Source: Pseudohalocynthiibacter aestuariivivens
Lineage (GTDB): Bacteria > Pseudomonadota > Alphaproteobacteria > Rhodobacterales > Rhodobacteraceae
Direction: 5' to 3'
Assembly (NCBI RefSeq): GCF_018457175.1
Contig: NZ_JAGFNU010000009.1
Location: forward strand, 62,001-126,000
DNA: 64,000 nt
Translations under genes and position numbers: made by a program
Notes under the pieces: model-generated
Databases searched by the model: none
Seen by the model: the letters and a program-made list of their open reading frames with translations, nothing else
Told to the model about the DNA's origin: nothing
Shown here: positions 8,803 to 18,580 of the stretch, piece after piece
How the letters are laid out: every line of letters starts with the position of its first letter
Position numbering within the stretch: position 1 is the first letter of the stretch

Positions 8803-9267
8803 ATGAAAAACGGCGAAACTTTACCTCCTGAAATGCAAAAGAACGAGCTACGGATAACGTTCTTAAGTGATCCACTTTCAGTGCGGCGCGCGCTTGAAAA
8901 GGTGCTTCGAAAATTAGGCGGTCTTGGAACAACACCCGAAGCCCGTCGGAAAGTTGAACTAGCTTTGGCAGAAGTCCTGAACAACATCGTGGAACATGCT
9001 TATCCCATAACGCACGAAGGTAAGATCGATCTGCGAATCACGCTCGAGAATCAACAGGTGAAGTGCGTTGTTTCGGATGATGGTCTTCCACTACCGAACA
9101 GCACGCTACCAGTTGGGCATCTTCAAGTTTTATCCAATGATATCTGTGAGTTACCTGAAGGTGGGTTTGGATGGTTCCTGATCGGGGAATTGTCGGACAA
9201 CCTTCAATACAATCGGGCGGGAGGAAAAAATATTTTGTCTTTCCATATTGGGTTGGAGAAAACGTAA
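8803..9267 (+). CDS. RsbW-like HATPase anti-sigma factor / serine kinase
   Basis: A 154-residue GHKL ATPase of the HATPase_c_2 type. It has the N box ELALAEVLNNIVEHAY (about residues 57-72), an ADP-binding SDDGLPLP loop and a glycine box GGFGWFLI. Such proteins phosphorylate a STAS antagonist and hold a sigma factor or other target. Its pairing with the STAS gene just upstream suggests a partner-switching module whose output is encoded elsewhere. Confidence 0.85.
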   Translation: MKNGETLPPEMQKNELRITFLSDPLSVRRALEKVLRKLGGLGTTPEARRKVELALAEVLNNIVEHAYPITHEGKIDLRITLENQQVKCVVSDDGLPLPNSTLPVGHLQVLSNDICELPEGGFGWFLIGELSDNLQYNRAGGKNILSFHIGLEKT

Positions 9268-9624
9268 CCTACCTGCAATAACGCTGTCTGACTTGCTTAT
9301 CTGCGGGATCACTAGAAAAGCAAATCCTCGAGCCTTCTTTAGATCTTAACATATTGTTTTAAATTAGTTATTTATATTTCCCCAAAACTCTAGATGCAGA
9401 AGCAAGACTAGATTTCCCGCTCGCAAAAGCCACAATCTAGCCTCAATGAATCCGTATCAACGCCTGAATGCAACACCAAGATGCTCGGGTAGCTGCATAT
9501 AGCTTCCCTCGGCGTCGTGCTTCACAGCCCCCACCCAGCGTGCGACGTCGAGGATCATAATACCATCTCTGGGCTTGGCTTCCTTTAACATCCTCCTTAA
9601 TCTCCGTTTACACACCGGAGGTAG
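9268..9624. other. Intergenic gap, no supported gene
   Basis: About 357 bases between the HATPase gene and ggt. The segment around 9345-9385 is markedly AT-rich and could hold the promoter for ggt. A short minus-strand frame (9457-9591, 44 codons) has sensible composition, but its only AGGAGG abuts the ATG with no spacer, so it is not called a gene. Nothing else was recognised. Confidence 0.5.
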
Positions 9625-11208
9625 ATGATGCGTGATTTTCAGCAACCAGGACGATCCCTCGTTTATGCCACAAACGGCATGTGTGCGACCTCGCACCCTT
9701 TGGCGGCGAAAGTTGCTGTTCAAATGTTGGAATCCGGCGGAAATGCCGTTGATGCTGCTATTGCGGCAGCCGTGCTGTTGGGCATTTGCGAACCGCAGAT
9801 GACGGGCATCGGTGGAGATTGCTTCGTTTTGCTGAAACCCCCAGGAAGCGAAGACATTATCGCCCTTAATGGATCGGGTCGGGCACCAGCAGGCCTATCT
9901 TCTGCAGAATTGCGGGAACAGGGCAACAAAGTCGTTCCCGTGGGTGGGGCAAATTCTGTAACGGTTCCTGGGGCTGTAGACGCATTCTGCAGACTATCAA
10001 AAGACTGGGGTAAACTTGGTTTAAAAGCGGCGCTTGCACCGGCCATCTACTACGCAGATGCGGGTATCCCGGTTGCGCCACGGGTCGCTTTTGATTGGGC
10101 GGAAGCTGTGGGCAACTTGACCGGAACCGCACGCAAGGATTTTCTTTTAAATGGCAAAGCCCCGATACCCGGCCAGGTTTTTCGCGTACCAAAACAAGCA
10201 GAAGCGCTGCGTCACATCGCGGCTGAAGGCCGCGCTGGATTTTATCAGGGTGCCATTGCCGAAGACATGGTGAAAGCGCTTAAAGCAGAAGGTGGCAAAC
10301 ACACACTTGACGATTTTGCAGCGACTGCCTGCGACTATACTGACCCTGTGAGTGGTCTCTACAAAGGCACTGAACTGGTTGAGCATCCGCCGAATGGACA
10401 GGGTGCAACGGCAATCCTGATGGCAAATATGCTTGCTCATTTCGATATCGCCGACATGGACCCTCTGGGAGGCAAACGTGCACACATTGAGGCCGAGATA
10501 TCCAAGCTGGCCTACGACACACGCAATCGGTTTATTGCAGATGCAGATCATATGATGCGAACGGAATACATGATTGCACCTGAAACTGCGGCCAATCTGG
10601 CAGCACTTGTCGACCCGAAACGTGCAATAGAAAGCGCTACGCGACTTTCCGAGCAGGTCCACAAAGATACAATCTACTTAACCGTCGTCGATAAGGATCA
10701 GATGGTAGTTTCTCTGATCTATTCAATATTCGCGAGTTTTGGTTCGGGCCTGAGTTCCGACAAGTTTGGGATTTTGTTTCAGAACCGCGGGTCCGGTTTC
10801 ACATTGGAAACGGGGCATCCGAACGAGGCAGGGGGAGGCAAACGCCCAATGCACACGATTATTCCCGGAATGCTCAGAAAAGACGGGCGCGTGACAATGC
10901 CGTTCGGGGTTATGGGCGGGCAGTATCAATCCTGTGGCCACGCAAGGTTTCTGTCGAACCTGGTTGATTTTGGCATGGATGCGCAGACTGCGATTGATAC
11001 ACCTCGCTGCTTTTCCGAAGACGGCAACATGAAGGTCGAACGCGGATATTCAGACAAGGTAAGGCAGGAATTGACCGATTTGGGGCACAGTGTAAGCATC
11101 CCACCAGGGCCGATTGGTGGCGCACAGGCAATTCTGATTGATCGGGAAACAGGTACGTTACAGGGCGCATCAGACCCACGAAAAGACGGCTGTGCGCTCG
11201 GGTATTAA
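9625..11208 (+). CDS. ggt: Gamma-glutamyltransferase family protein
   Basis: 527 residues, the usual length of the Ntn-hydrolase gamma-glutamyltransferase proenzyme. The self-cleavage site is visible in DTIYLTVVDKDQMVVSLIYS, whose threonine aligns with the catalytic Thr391 of E. coli Ggt; the next residue is Ile instead of Thr, as in a GGT-like subgroup. The N-terminal GMCATSHPLAA and GGNAVDAAIAAA segments are typical. No signal peptide is evident, so the location may be cytoplasmic. ATG at 9625 or 9628 can serve; GGAGG at 9617-9621 favours the second. Glutathione or another gamma-glutamyl compound is the expected substrate. Confidence 0.88.
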   Translation: MMRDFQQPGRSLVYATNGMCATSHPLAAKVAVQMLESGGNAVDAAIAAAVLLGICEPQMTGIGGDCFVLLKPPGSEDIIALNGSGRAPAGLSSAELREQGNKVVPVGGANSVTVPGAVDAFCRLSKDWGKLGLKAALAPAIYYADAGIPVAPRVAFDWAEAVGNLTGTARKDFLLNGKAPIPGQVFRVPKQAEALRHIAAEGRAGFYQGAIAEDMVKALKAEGGKHTLDDFAATACDYTDPVSGLYKGTELVEHPPNGQGATAILMANMLAHFDIADMDPLGGKRAHIEAEISKLAYDTRNRFIADADHMMRTEYMIAPETAANLAALVDPKRAIESATRLSEQVHKDTIYLTVVDKDQMVVSLIYSIFASFGSGLSSDKFGILFQNRGSGFTLETGHPNEAGGGKRPMHTIIPGMLRKDGRVTMPFGVMGGQYQSCGHARFLSNLVDFGMDAQTAIDTPRCFSEDGNMKVERGYSDKVRQELTDLGHSVSIPPGPIGGAQAILIDRETGTLQGASDPRKDGCALGY

Positions 11209-11531
11209 TTCAGCTGGAACTGCAGCGGGTAACACCCATCTTCGAAATCGCCGAAAAGGTCGTGAAGGTCAGGGTGGCTAACAGGTTGCCCCGTATAGTC
11301 TGCAACAAGGTTCTGTTCTGAAACGTAAGCTACGTAATAGCTTTGGTCATTCTCGGCCAGAAGATGGTAAAAAGGCTGTTCCTTTTTTGGTCTGCTGTCT
11401 TCAGGGATGGAGTCATACCATTCTTCAGTATTTGAGAACATCGCATCCACGTCAAACACGACACCGCGAAACGGATGTTTCCGGTGCCGGACAACTTGCC
11501 CCAAGTGATATTTAGCACGTGTTTTAAACAT
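11205..11531 (-). CDS. hspQ: Heat shock protein HspQ / hemimethylated-DNA-binding (YccV-like) protein
   Basis: 108 residues from the ATG at 11531. The family core GQVVRHRKHPFRGVVFDVDA and YHLLAENDQSYYVAYVSEQNL is clear. HspQ proteins are small heat-shock factors that in enterobacteria stimulate Lon proteolysis and were also described as binding hemimethylated oriC. The frame continues 50 codons upstream, but that extension lacks family features. The gene converges on ggt, with a four-base overlap of stop regions. Confidence 0.88.
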   Translation of the reverse strand: MFKTRAKYHLGQVVRHRKHPFRGVVFDVDAMFSNTEEWYDSIPEDSRPKKEQPFYHLLAENDQSYYVAYVSEQNLVADYTGQPVSHPDLHDLFGDFEDGCYPLQFQLN

Positions 11532-11744
11532 ATTATTATTAGCCTCTGCCCCTTTTACTAATCCTTTATGCGGTGATTTGTCCATGCGAAGGCACTGATT
11601 TTTATGGAAACAGTCTGTGGCGCACAATGAAACGCTGACCTCCTGGTACAGCAAAATTACTTTGTGAGAACGCGTCACCAACTTTTGCTTTTCGCCCGCG
11701 TCATGTTTCGGCTATGATAAGAAAAAATAAAAAGCGAGAGGCAC

Positions 11745-12326
11745 ATGAGCAGACTTCTTCGCGCGACAGCTTTGATGGTTTTGGTAGCCGCCTGTGGCAG
11801 CAGTAACAACACTGCGCCCAGAAATCTTGATGATGCCTGCAGTATTGTCAGTCAACGCCCCAACTACCTGAGAGCGATGCGCAGTACAGAAAGACGGTGG
11901 GGCGTGCCTGTGCATGTTCAGATGGCAACCATCTATCAGGAAAGCAAATTTGTCAGTAACGCGCGCACACCGCACCGCTATGCGCTTGGCGTTATTCCAA
12001 TGGGGCGCCAGTCTTCAGCCTATGGGTACAGCCAGGCTCTGGATGCCACCTGGGATGAGTATCGCCAGAATACCGGGCATCGTCGTGCGCAACGCGATGA
12101 TATTGATGATGCGACTGATTTCATGGGTTGGTACATGTCTCAATCAACAGAAGATTTGGGTATTTCCCGATCTGACGCACGCAACCAGTACTTAGCCTAT
12201 CATGAAGGCCGCACAGGTTACACGCGTGGCTCGTATCGCAATAAAGCGTGGTTGTTGCGGGTGGCAGGCGAAGTTTCGCAACGCGCAGAAACCTATAACA
12301 GGCAGTTGCTGAGTTGTGGGCGCTAG
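11745..12326 (+). CDS. Lipoprotein with lysozyme-like (transglycosylase SLT) fold
   Basis: 193 residues with a lipoprotein signal (lipobox VAAC, Cys17). The mature part has an SLT-like core: RRWGVPVHVQMATIYQESKF, where Glu66 is the likely catalytic acid, then SSAYGYSQALDATWDEY. It is expected to be anchored to a membrane in the periplasm and to cleave or bind peptidoglycan glycan. It stands alone between hspQ and lolA, which are on the other strand. Confidence 0.75.
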   Translation: MSRLLRATALMVLVAACGSSNNTAPRNLDDACSIVSQRPNYLRAMRSTERRWGVPVHVQMATIYQESKFVSNARTPHRYALGVIPMGRQSSAYGYSQALDATWDEYRQNTGHRRAQRDDIDDATDFMGWYMSQSTEDLGISRSDARNQYLAYHEGRTGYTRGSYRNKAWLLRVAGEVSQRAETYNRQLLSCGR

Positions 12327-12333
12327 TTTTTTC

Positions 12334-12358
12334 AAGGCAGCGCTAGTTGCGCTGCCTT
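12334..12358. terminator. Stem-loop between convergent genes
   Basis: AAGGCAGCGC (12334-12343) pairs perfectly with GCGCTGCCTT (12349-12358) around a five-base loop. It lies between the stop of the lipoprotein gene and the end of lolA and contains the lolA stop codon. The T-run after it on the plus strand is short (TTTG), so termination strength is uncertain. Confidence 0.45.
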
Positions 12359-12948
12359 TGTTCAGTTTCAAAGGGAATACTGAACAGGATCGAGGAGATT
12401 TGAACACCTTTTTCCAGTTCCCCTAAGATCACCGTTGTCTGCCCGCCTACGTCATCGGTAATAACCCATTGACGCAGCTCAACCGGGTTATCGGTAAAGA
12501 CCAGTTGGATAGAGCCGTATTCCGGATGTGCAGGGTCCTGTGCCGTTACAGAGGTCGTCGGACCGTCGCTGCTATGACCAACGACCATGTTTTCACTTTC
12601 AAGGTCGATGTTGCGCCCGAGGATAAGTTTCAGAGGGGTTCGTCCAAGCGGATAGGTATCAGGCTCCACATTCGACTTGTCGTCAAAAATTGCAACGCGT
12701 CCGCCGCCCGCCAGCATAACCGCTGAGTCAGGGGCATTATATTCAAACCGCGCTCTGCCAGGGCGTTTGATGTAGACTTGCCCGGTGGAAATAGACCCAT
12801 CGCCATTGATCTGGGTAAATTCACCCTTGGCGGTCCGAAGATCATTCATATAACGCGACAATTGCGACAGAGGGATAATATCAGCCGCTGCCGGAACTGC
12901 GAGCGCCAGCGAAACAGCGGGCGCCAAAAACATTGTTAACCACTTCAT
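12343..12948 (-). CDS. lolA: Outer-membrane lipoprotein carrier protein LolA
   Basis: 201 residues with a Sec signal peptide (about 1-22, ending AVPAAA). The mature protein has the LolA beta-barrel pattern: LSRYMNDLRTAKGEFTQINGDGS, then YIKRPGRARFEYNAP and a GGGRVAIFDDKSN strand. It ferries lipoproteins through the periplasm from LolCDE to the outer membrane. It follows ftsK by about 80 bases on the same strand, an arrangement common in Rhodobacterales. Confidence 0.9.
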   Translation of the reverse strand: MKWLTMFLAPAVSLALAVPAAADIIPLSQLSRYMNDLRTAKGEFTQINGDGSISTGQVYIKRPGRARFEYNAPDSAVMLAGGGRVAIFDDKSNVEPDTYPLGRTPLKLILGRNIDLESENMVVGHSSDGPTTSVTAQDPAHPEYGSIQLVFTDNPVELRQWVITDDVGGQTTVILGELEKGVQISSILFSIPFETEQRQRN

Positions 12949-13029
12949 AGCTTTTACTTAGGTCTTCCTAGCTTCCTCTGCACCCCCAACAGGCCCATAA
13001 ATTCACTATGAGCCTGTTCTTGCTTATGC

Positions 13030-15855
13030 TTATTGCTGCTCGGGCACCAGAATTTCACGTTTTCCCACGTGGTTTGCTGCTGACACGAGCCCTTGGTCTT
13101 CCATTTGTTCGACAAGGCGCGCAGCCTTATTATAACCAATGGCCAGTTTGCGCTGGATGTAACTCGTCGAACACTTGCGATCCTTGATCACAATTGCAAC
13201 AGCGGTGTCATAAAGCGCATCTTCTGCGTCACCATTTCCGCTAAGACCCAGCACAAGATCGATGCTGCTTTCGGTGCCCTCGTCAGGGCCATCGACAACA
13301 CCATTCATATATTCTGGCGGGCCAAAGGTTTTGAGGTAGTTCACAATTTCCTCAACCTCTTCGTCCGAACAGAATGGACCGTGAATACGCGTGATCTTTG
13401 CACCACCCGCCATGTAAAGCATGTCACCCATGCCAAGCAGTTGTTCGGCACCCTGCTCGCCCAAAATGGTGCGACTATCGATTTTGCTCGTCACCTGAAA
13501 CGAAATTCTTGTTGGGAAGTTCGCTTTGATTGTACCGGTAATCACATCAACGGACGGACGCTGTGTCGCCATGATCAGGTGAATGCCCGAGGCCCGCGCC
13601 ATCTGCGCAAGACGCTGAATGCAGGCCTCGATTTCCTTGCCAGCCACCATCATCAGATCGGCCATCTCGTCCACGATCACCACAATGTAGGGGATGGTTT
13701 CGGGTGCGAATTCTTCGCTCTCGAAAATTGGCTCTCCGGTATCGTCGTCAAATCCGGTTTGAACCGTGCGATTAAACATCTCGTTCCGCGCCAGCGCGTC
13801 ACGCACCCGGCCATTGAATCCTTCGATGTTGCGCACTCCCATTTTTGACATTTTGCGATAGCGTTCTTCCATTTCACCCACGACCCATTTCAGGGCAACC
13901 ACGGCCTTTTTCGGGTCGGTCACAACAGGTGATAACAAATGTGGAATGCCATCATAGACTGACAGTTCCAGCATTTTCGGATCAATCATGATCATCCGGC
14001 ATTCTTCGGGTGAAAGCTTGTAAAGCAAGCTTAGGATCATGGTGTTAATCGCAACGGATTTACCTGAACCGGTGGTCCCGGCAATCAGCAAATGCGGCAT
14101 TTTAGCAAGGTTCGCAACGATTGGATCACCGCCAATATCCTTGCCCAGCGCCAGCGGCAGACGCATGTTGCTGTCACCAAAATCACGTGCAGATAATATT
14201 TCGCGTAAAACCACTTTCTCACGGTTCACGTTTGGCAGTTCGATACCAATCACGCTTCGGCCTGGGACTGTCGAAACTCGCGCAGACAACGCCGACATGG
14301 AACGTGCGATATCGTCTGCCAGACCAATCACGCGGCTGGCTTTAAGGCCTGGTGCTGGTTCAAGTTCATACATCGTAACAACCGGACCGGGACGTACAGA
14401 AACGATTTCACCTTTGACACCATAGTCATCAAGCACGCTTTCCAGCATCCGGGCGTTTTCTTCCAACGCCTCGTCTGACAGGTGATGGCGCTCTACGATA
14501 ACTGGGTTTGTCAGCAAAGATAGCGGGGGTGTCTCATACGCCGCGTGACTTTCTTCAAACTGCAAATTTGGCTGCGCTTCGGCACGGGCCTTGCGGGAAG
14601 GCTGGACAGCTTTTTTTGGTGCGTGCTGCACGACGGAACGCGGCGGTGCCGTTGGAATTTTTATTGGATCTTCCAACACATAGCTTTGCACTTCCATTTC
14701 ATCCGCCATTTCAGCCGCGCCGTGCTGAAATTGATTTTGTGCTTGAACTGGTGGCTCTGTGCTAAGCACCAAAGGTTGTGGGCCGCGCCCACGTGTCAAT
14801 TGCGGCTCTGACCGGTCAACTTGCAAAATTGGGTTTTGGCGCAAACGTGCCTTGATCACGTCAGCGATTTTTTCCTTGATACGTTCTTCGCCACCTTCTG
14901 CGTCAGGTGTATACTCTAACGGTTCTGGCTCTACCAATTCTGGTTCGGGTGTTGACCGCCGCTTCATAAGCGCTGCAATCAATCCGGGCTTTGACTTTGG
15001 TTCGTAGGCGGGTTCTTCAAACTGTTCACCTAAAGGTGCTGGCGCTGTCACCAGCGGCTCAGCACGCAAAACCTGGGCTCTTGCCGAAACGCCAACAGTA
15101 TGCAGGGCGGCATTGGCAACGGCTTCGTCGTTCGCAACCCGCGCATCGTCAAGGCGGGCCTGACGCGCTTCTTTGAAATGTTGCACCGCGCGAACGGTGC
15201 CAACAACACCTTTGGCCACAAGCCGCAAAAGCATTGCATATGTCATGACCAGACCAACGAGCAGGAAGCGCCCAAAACGCTTTAGTTCGGGCAGGGTGAA
15301 ACCCATTACGAATAAAAGCATCGAAACGGCTGCAATGCCCATGAAGAAGGACAGAATTTTCAAACCAAAGGTAGCTGTGACAGGGGCTACACCCAATACT
15401 GCGCCCAAAACCGTATCACCAAACAGCCCACCCAGACCAAAACTATGAGTCCATTCAGAGGCCGGCACATGTGTCGACGCATAAACAGAGGCAAGCGCGA
15501 TTGCGATCGGCGCAAAAATCAGCCGGTTCAGCGCCCATTCTTCCCCGTGATGCGTAATAAACCGTAGCCCCCAGGTCAATGAAACGGCGGCAATGCCCCA
15601 ACTGCCCCACCCAACGATGACGTAAAGCGGCGAAGCAATAGACGCTCCGAAACGACCGAGCCAGTTTTTCGCAGGCTCATCCGTTGCGGAAAGCCAGCTC
15701 GGGTCTTCAGGCACATAAGACAAAAGCATCAGCACAACCATCACACCAAGCAGTATCAGGCCAACGCCCAACAGTTCCTTGCCGCGTCGTTCTAGGGCAG
15801 CCTGTGTATCGCTGTCCAAAAGGCGCTCTCTTTGTCTTATCTGATAGCTTGCCAT
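13030..15855 (-). CDS. ftsK: DNA translocase FtsK
   Basis: 941 residues with the three FtsK parts: four or so N-terminal membrane spans (about 25-190), a variable proline/glutamate-rich linker (about 240-420), and the RecA-like motor (about 450-860) with Walker [14 protein letters not shown] near residue 593 and the Walker B region [15 protein letters not shown]. The C-terminal winged helix ([20 protein letters not shown]) reads KOPS-like polarity signals. It anchors at the septum and pumps chromosome ends toward XerCD/dif during division. It follows the aminotransferase gene by 13 bases. Confidence 0.95.
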   Translation of the reverse strand: MASYQIRQRERLLDSDTQAALERRGKELLGVGLILLGVMVVLMLLSYVPEDPSWLSATDEPAKNWLGRFGASIASPLYVIVGWGSWGIAAVSLTWGLRFITHHGEEWALNRLIFAPIAIALASVYASTHVPASEWTHSFGLGGLFGDTVLGAVLGVAPVTATFGLKILSFFMGIAAVSMLLFVMGFTLPELKRFGRFLLVGLVMTYAMLLRLVAKGVVGTVRAVQHFKEARQARLDDARVANDEAVANAALHTVGVSARAQVLRAEPLVTAPAPLGEQFEEPAYEPKSKPGLIAALMKRRSTPEPELVEPEPLEYTPDAEGGEERIKEKIADVIKARLRQNPILQVDRSEPQLTRGRGPQPLVLSTEPPVQAQNQFQHGAAEMADEMEVQSYVLEDPIKIPTAPPRSVVQHAPKKAVQPSRKARAEAQPNLQFEESHAAYETPPLSLLTNPVIVERHHLSDEALEENARMLESVLDDYGVKGEIVSVRPGPVVTMYELEPAPGLKASRVIGLADDIARSMSALSARVSTVPGRSVIGIELPNVNREKVVLREILSARDFGDSNMRLPLALGKDIGGDPIVANLAKMPHLLIAGTTGSGKSVAINTMILSLLYKLSPEECRMIMIDPKMLELSVYDGIPHLLSPVVTDPKKAVVALKWVVGEMEERYRKMSKMGVRNIEGFNGRVRDALARNEMFNRTVQTGFDDDTGEPIFESEEFAPETIPYIVVIVDEMADLMMVAGKEIEACIQRLAQMARASGIHLIMATQRPSVDVITGTIKANFPTRISFQVTSKIDSRTILGEQGAEQLLGMGDMLYMAGGAKITRIHGPFCSDEEVEEIVNYLKTFGPPEYMNGVVDGPDEGTESSIDLVLGLSGNGDAEDALYDTAVAIVIKDRKCSTSYIQRKLAIGYNKAARLVEQMEDQGLVSAANHVGKREILVPEQQ

Positions 15856-15868
15856 TCTTTACCTGTCC

Positions 15869-17050
15869 TTACCCGTAGAGGCAGTCACGTAGCTGCGTCA
15901 GCCCGTGCTGCATTTTTTGTATTGGGGCCACCATGGCGACACGGATGTAGCCCTGACCCGGATTATAATTGTTAACTGTACGGCTCAAATACGCACCAGG
16001 AAGCACCCTGACCCCGGTTTCCTTCCAAAGTTTAAGCGCCGCCTCTTCACCGTCATCCACCTGAAGCCAAAGGAAAAAGCCAGCCTCAGGTGCGAAATAA
16101 TTCTTAACACCTTTAAAAATTTTGTCAGCAACCGCGAACTTAGCCTGATACAGTGCGCGGTTCTCAGCAACATGTTCTTCATCCGCCCAAAGCTTTTCTG
16201 CTGCGCGTTGAAGTGGCAGTGGAAGCGGAGCACCGGCATAAGCCCGAAGTTGTTTGATAAGGCGAATACTTTCTGGCCCACCCGCAACAAACCCGGATCG
16301 TAAACCCGGTAGGTTTGAACGTTTCGAAAGAGAGTGAAAGATCAAAACCCTTTCAGGGTCAGCACCAAGTTCACTTGCTACTTGCAACGCACCCGTTGGC
16401 GGAGTTTTGCGATAAATCTCGGAGTAACATTCATCAGCAAAAATTTGGAAATCATGTTTTTCAGCCAATGAAATAAGTTCTGCCCAGTACGAACGGCTTG
16501 CCACTGCGCCCTGCGGGTTCGCCGGCGAGCAGATATAGGCAATTGCCGTCCGCTCAAGCACGTCCTCGGGCAAACCGGCGTAGTCGGGCAAGTAGCCGTT
16601 TTCCGCAATGGCAGGCACAAAAACAGGCTCTGCACCGACAGAAAGCGCCGCGACCGCATAAACCTGATAAAACGGGTTCGGGATAAGAAATACCGGTTGC
16701 TTCCCGCCCTTGGTTTCCGGGCACAACGCCATCGCGGCATTGTACAAACCCTCACGCGTGCCATTCAGCGCCATGATCTGGCGATCAAGCGCGACTGAAA
16801 CACCGTAACGGCGGCTGATCCAACCTGCGATCGCGTTAAGCAATTCCGGCGAGCCATCATTCGGTGGGTATTTCCTGAATTCATGGGCATTTTCAGCGAT
16901 GACATCGCCCACCCACTCTGGAAAATCATGCTGCGGCTCTCCGATACTCATATGCAAAACGTCACCGCCGGGCGCATGCGCGTCCAACAGGTTCCGCAAT
17001 CGCGGGAATGCGTATTCTGGCAGGTTCGAAAACCGCTCTGGAGCTATCAT
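15869..17050 (-). CDS. Class I/II aminotransferase, DapC-like (N-succinyldiaminopimelate aminotransferase)
   Basis: A fold-type I PLP aminotransferase of 393 residues from the ATG at 17050, which has a GAGG site upstream; in-frame ATGs at 17065 and 17074 are alternatives. The PLP lysine lies in FHSLSKRSNLPGLRSGFVAG, wording typical of DapC-type enzymes of lysine/diaminopimelate synthesis. It heads directly into ftsK, placing a possible peptidoglycan-precursor enzyme with a division gene. Exact substrate assignment rests on that motif and is moderate. Confidence 0.75.
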   Translation of the reverse strand: MIAPERFSNLPEYAFPRLRNLLDAHAPGGDVLHMSIGEPQHDFPEWVGDVIAENAHEFRKYPPNDGSPELLNAIAGWISRRYGVSVALDRQIMALNGTREGLYNAAMALCPETKGGKQPVFLIPNPFYQVYAVAALSVGAEPVFVPAIAENGYLPDYAGLPEDVLERTAIAYICSPANPQGAVASRSYWAELISLAEKHDFQIFADECYSEIYRKTPPTGALQVASELGADPERVLIFHSLSKRSNLPGLRSGFVAGGPESIRLIKQLRAYAGAPLPLPLQRAAEKLWADEEHVAENRALYQAKFAVADKIFKGVKNYFAPEAGFFLWLQVDDGEEAALKLWKETGVRVLPGAYLSRTVNNYNPGQGYIRVAMVAPIQKMQHGLTQLRDCLYG

Positions 17051-17167
17051 TTTTGCCTCAAACATCGGGATCATTTCGCCCCGTTTGAAAGAAGGATACA
17101 AAGATGAACGCTGCTGGTCCAGAAAAACGCCGCAAAATTATGTGCTTGGGTCTATCCTATGTGGCAT

Positions 17168-18499
17168 TTAAGCCAGCGCCGCCTCTGCAGCAGCACCTAC
17201 GCGCAACAGCCGTTCTTCAGAATTGGGCGGGGTCAGGAACATTATTCCGACCGAAGGCACACCAGTTGGAAGCGTGATACCTGCCACCCCCATTAGGTTG
17301 CCAATCCGTGTGTTGCGTAACGCGAGCAGGTTTTCAGTGACATAGTAACCATGATCGCTTTGCAATCTTTCAGCATTCGGTGGCATTATTGGCGAAGTTG
17401 GCAGGATGACAGCATCATAACCTGCTGTTTTTGCGAAATATACTTCGCGCAGCGCCATCATCTTTTCACGAGCCTGTAAATATTCGACGCCGGAAAAACT
17501 GCCGCCCGCACGGAAACGTTCCAGTATTTCGTCAAACATCAATGTTGGATTCGCTTCGATAACGTCGCGCCACTCTGCGTAGGCTTCCGTCGTGAACAGA
17601 ACTGCGGACAAAGCCAGTGCCTCTGCCACTTCTGGAATCTCGGCATGATCAATCTCTGCTCCGGCGGCACTAAGTTTGTTGACCGCGCCTTCAAACCCTT
17701 CGGCGACTTTTTCACGCAGATCGTCCATTGCTGCGGTTTTTAGTATCATGAGGCGTGTACCCTTAAGGCTCGCACCAGTCAGATCAGCTGCTTTTCCACC
17801 TTCCAGTGCGGCCAGCATCAGCGCCGCATCTTCGACAGAACGACACAGTGGCCCAACAGTATCGAAAGTTTTACAAAGCGGAACAACACCATCTGACGAC
17901 ACACGGCCAGCCGTGGTCTTTAAACCCACCAGATCATTCCAAGCCGCAGGTATCCTGACTGATCCACCCGTATCAGAGCCAATTCCACAAGGGGCCAAGC
18001 CAAATGCGACAGAGGCTGCCGCCCCTGAAGACGAGCCACCGGAAACGGCCTGCTCATCGTTCACACAGGGCGACGAGGCCGTGACTGGGTTGAGACCCAG
18101 ACCTGAAAACGCGAGCTCGGACATATGCGTTTTTCCAAGGCAGACAAGACCTGCTGCGGTTGCGTTTCGCAGCACCTCGGCATCAATCTCTGGGACGCGG
18201 CCCTTAAGCAGGGCAGAGCCCGCTTCGGTCGCAACGCCCGCTGTGTCAAAAAGGTCTTTCCAGGAAACAGGAACGCCGTCGAGCGGGCCCAGCCGAAAAC
18301 CCATTTTTGCACGCCCTGATGCTGCTTTCGCTTCGGCAAGCGCGCGTTCCTCTGTCAGGCGGGCATAGATACGGTCAGTCATCGGATGCGCATTAACCGC
18401 ATCAAGATATGTCTGCGTCAGCGCAACCGGATCAATTTCACCCGCGCCAATCCCACGGCCAAGTTCCGCTGCCGTCATTCTAAGCCAATCATTGGACAT
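17168..18499 (-). CDS. Amidase signature-family hydrolase
   Basis: 443 residues from the ATG at 18499, preceded by GGAGG. The Ser-cisSer-Lys triad is visible: lysine in VSWKDLFD, the glycine-serine-rich GGSSSGAAASV, and the nucleophile region GIGSDTGGSVRIPAAW. The family hydrolyses amides, and GatA belongs to it, but no gatB or gatC is adjacent and the length is shorter than most GatA, so a stand-alone amidase is preferred. It lies upstream of the DapC-like gene on the same strand. Confidence 0.85.
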   Translation of the reverse strand: MSNDWLRMTAAELGRGIGAGEIDPVALTQTYLDAVNAHPMTDRIYARLTEERALAEAKAASGRAKMGFRLGPLDGVPVSWKDLFDTAGVATEAGSALLKGRVPEIDAEVLRNATAAGLVCLGKTHMSELAFSGLGLNPVTASSPCVNDEQAVSGGSSSGAAASVAFGLAPCGIGSDTGGSVRIPAAWNDLVGLKTTAGRVSSDGVVPLCKTFDTVGPLCRSVEDAALMLAALEGGKAADLTGASLKGTRLMILKTAAMDDLREKVAEGFEGAVNKLSAAGAEIDHAEIPEVAEALALSAVLFTTEAYAEWRDVIEANPTLMFDEILERFRAGGSFSGVEYLQAREKMMALREVYFAKTAGYDAVILPTSPIMPPNAERLQSDHGYYVTENLLALRNTRIGNLMGVAGITLPTGVPSVGIMFLTPPNSEERLLRVGAAAEAALA

Positions 18500-18580
18500 A
18501 TCGCCGCCTCCCTGTTTGTGCAGACGGTAGCGGCACCGAAGCGCATGGACAATCCCACATCGCTGACCATATTGAGGGGC

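Noticed and set aside
9457-9591. 44-codon minus-strand frame with AGGAGG directly before ATG
   Set aside because: There is no spacer between the ribosome-binding site and start codon and no family match, so it is not called.
17168-18499. GatA subunit of the tRNA amidotransferase
   Set aside because: Signature matches the whole amidase family, but gatB/gatC are absent and the protein is shorter than most GatA.
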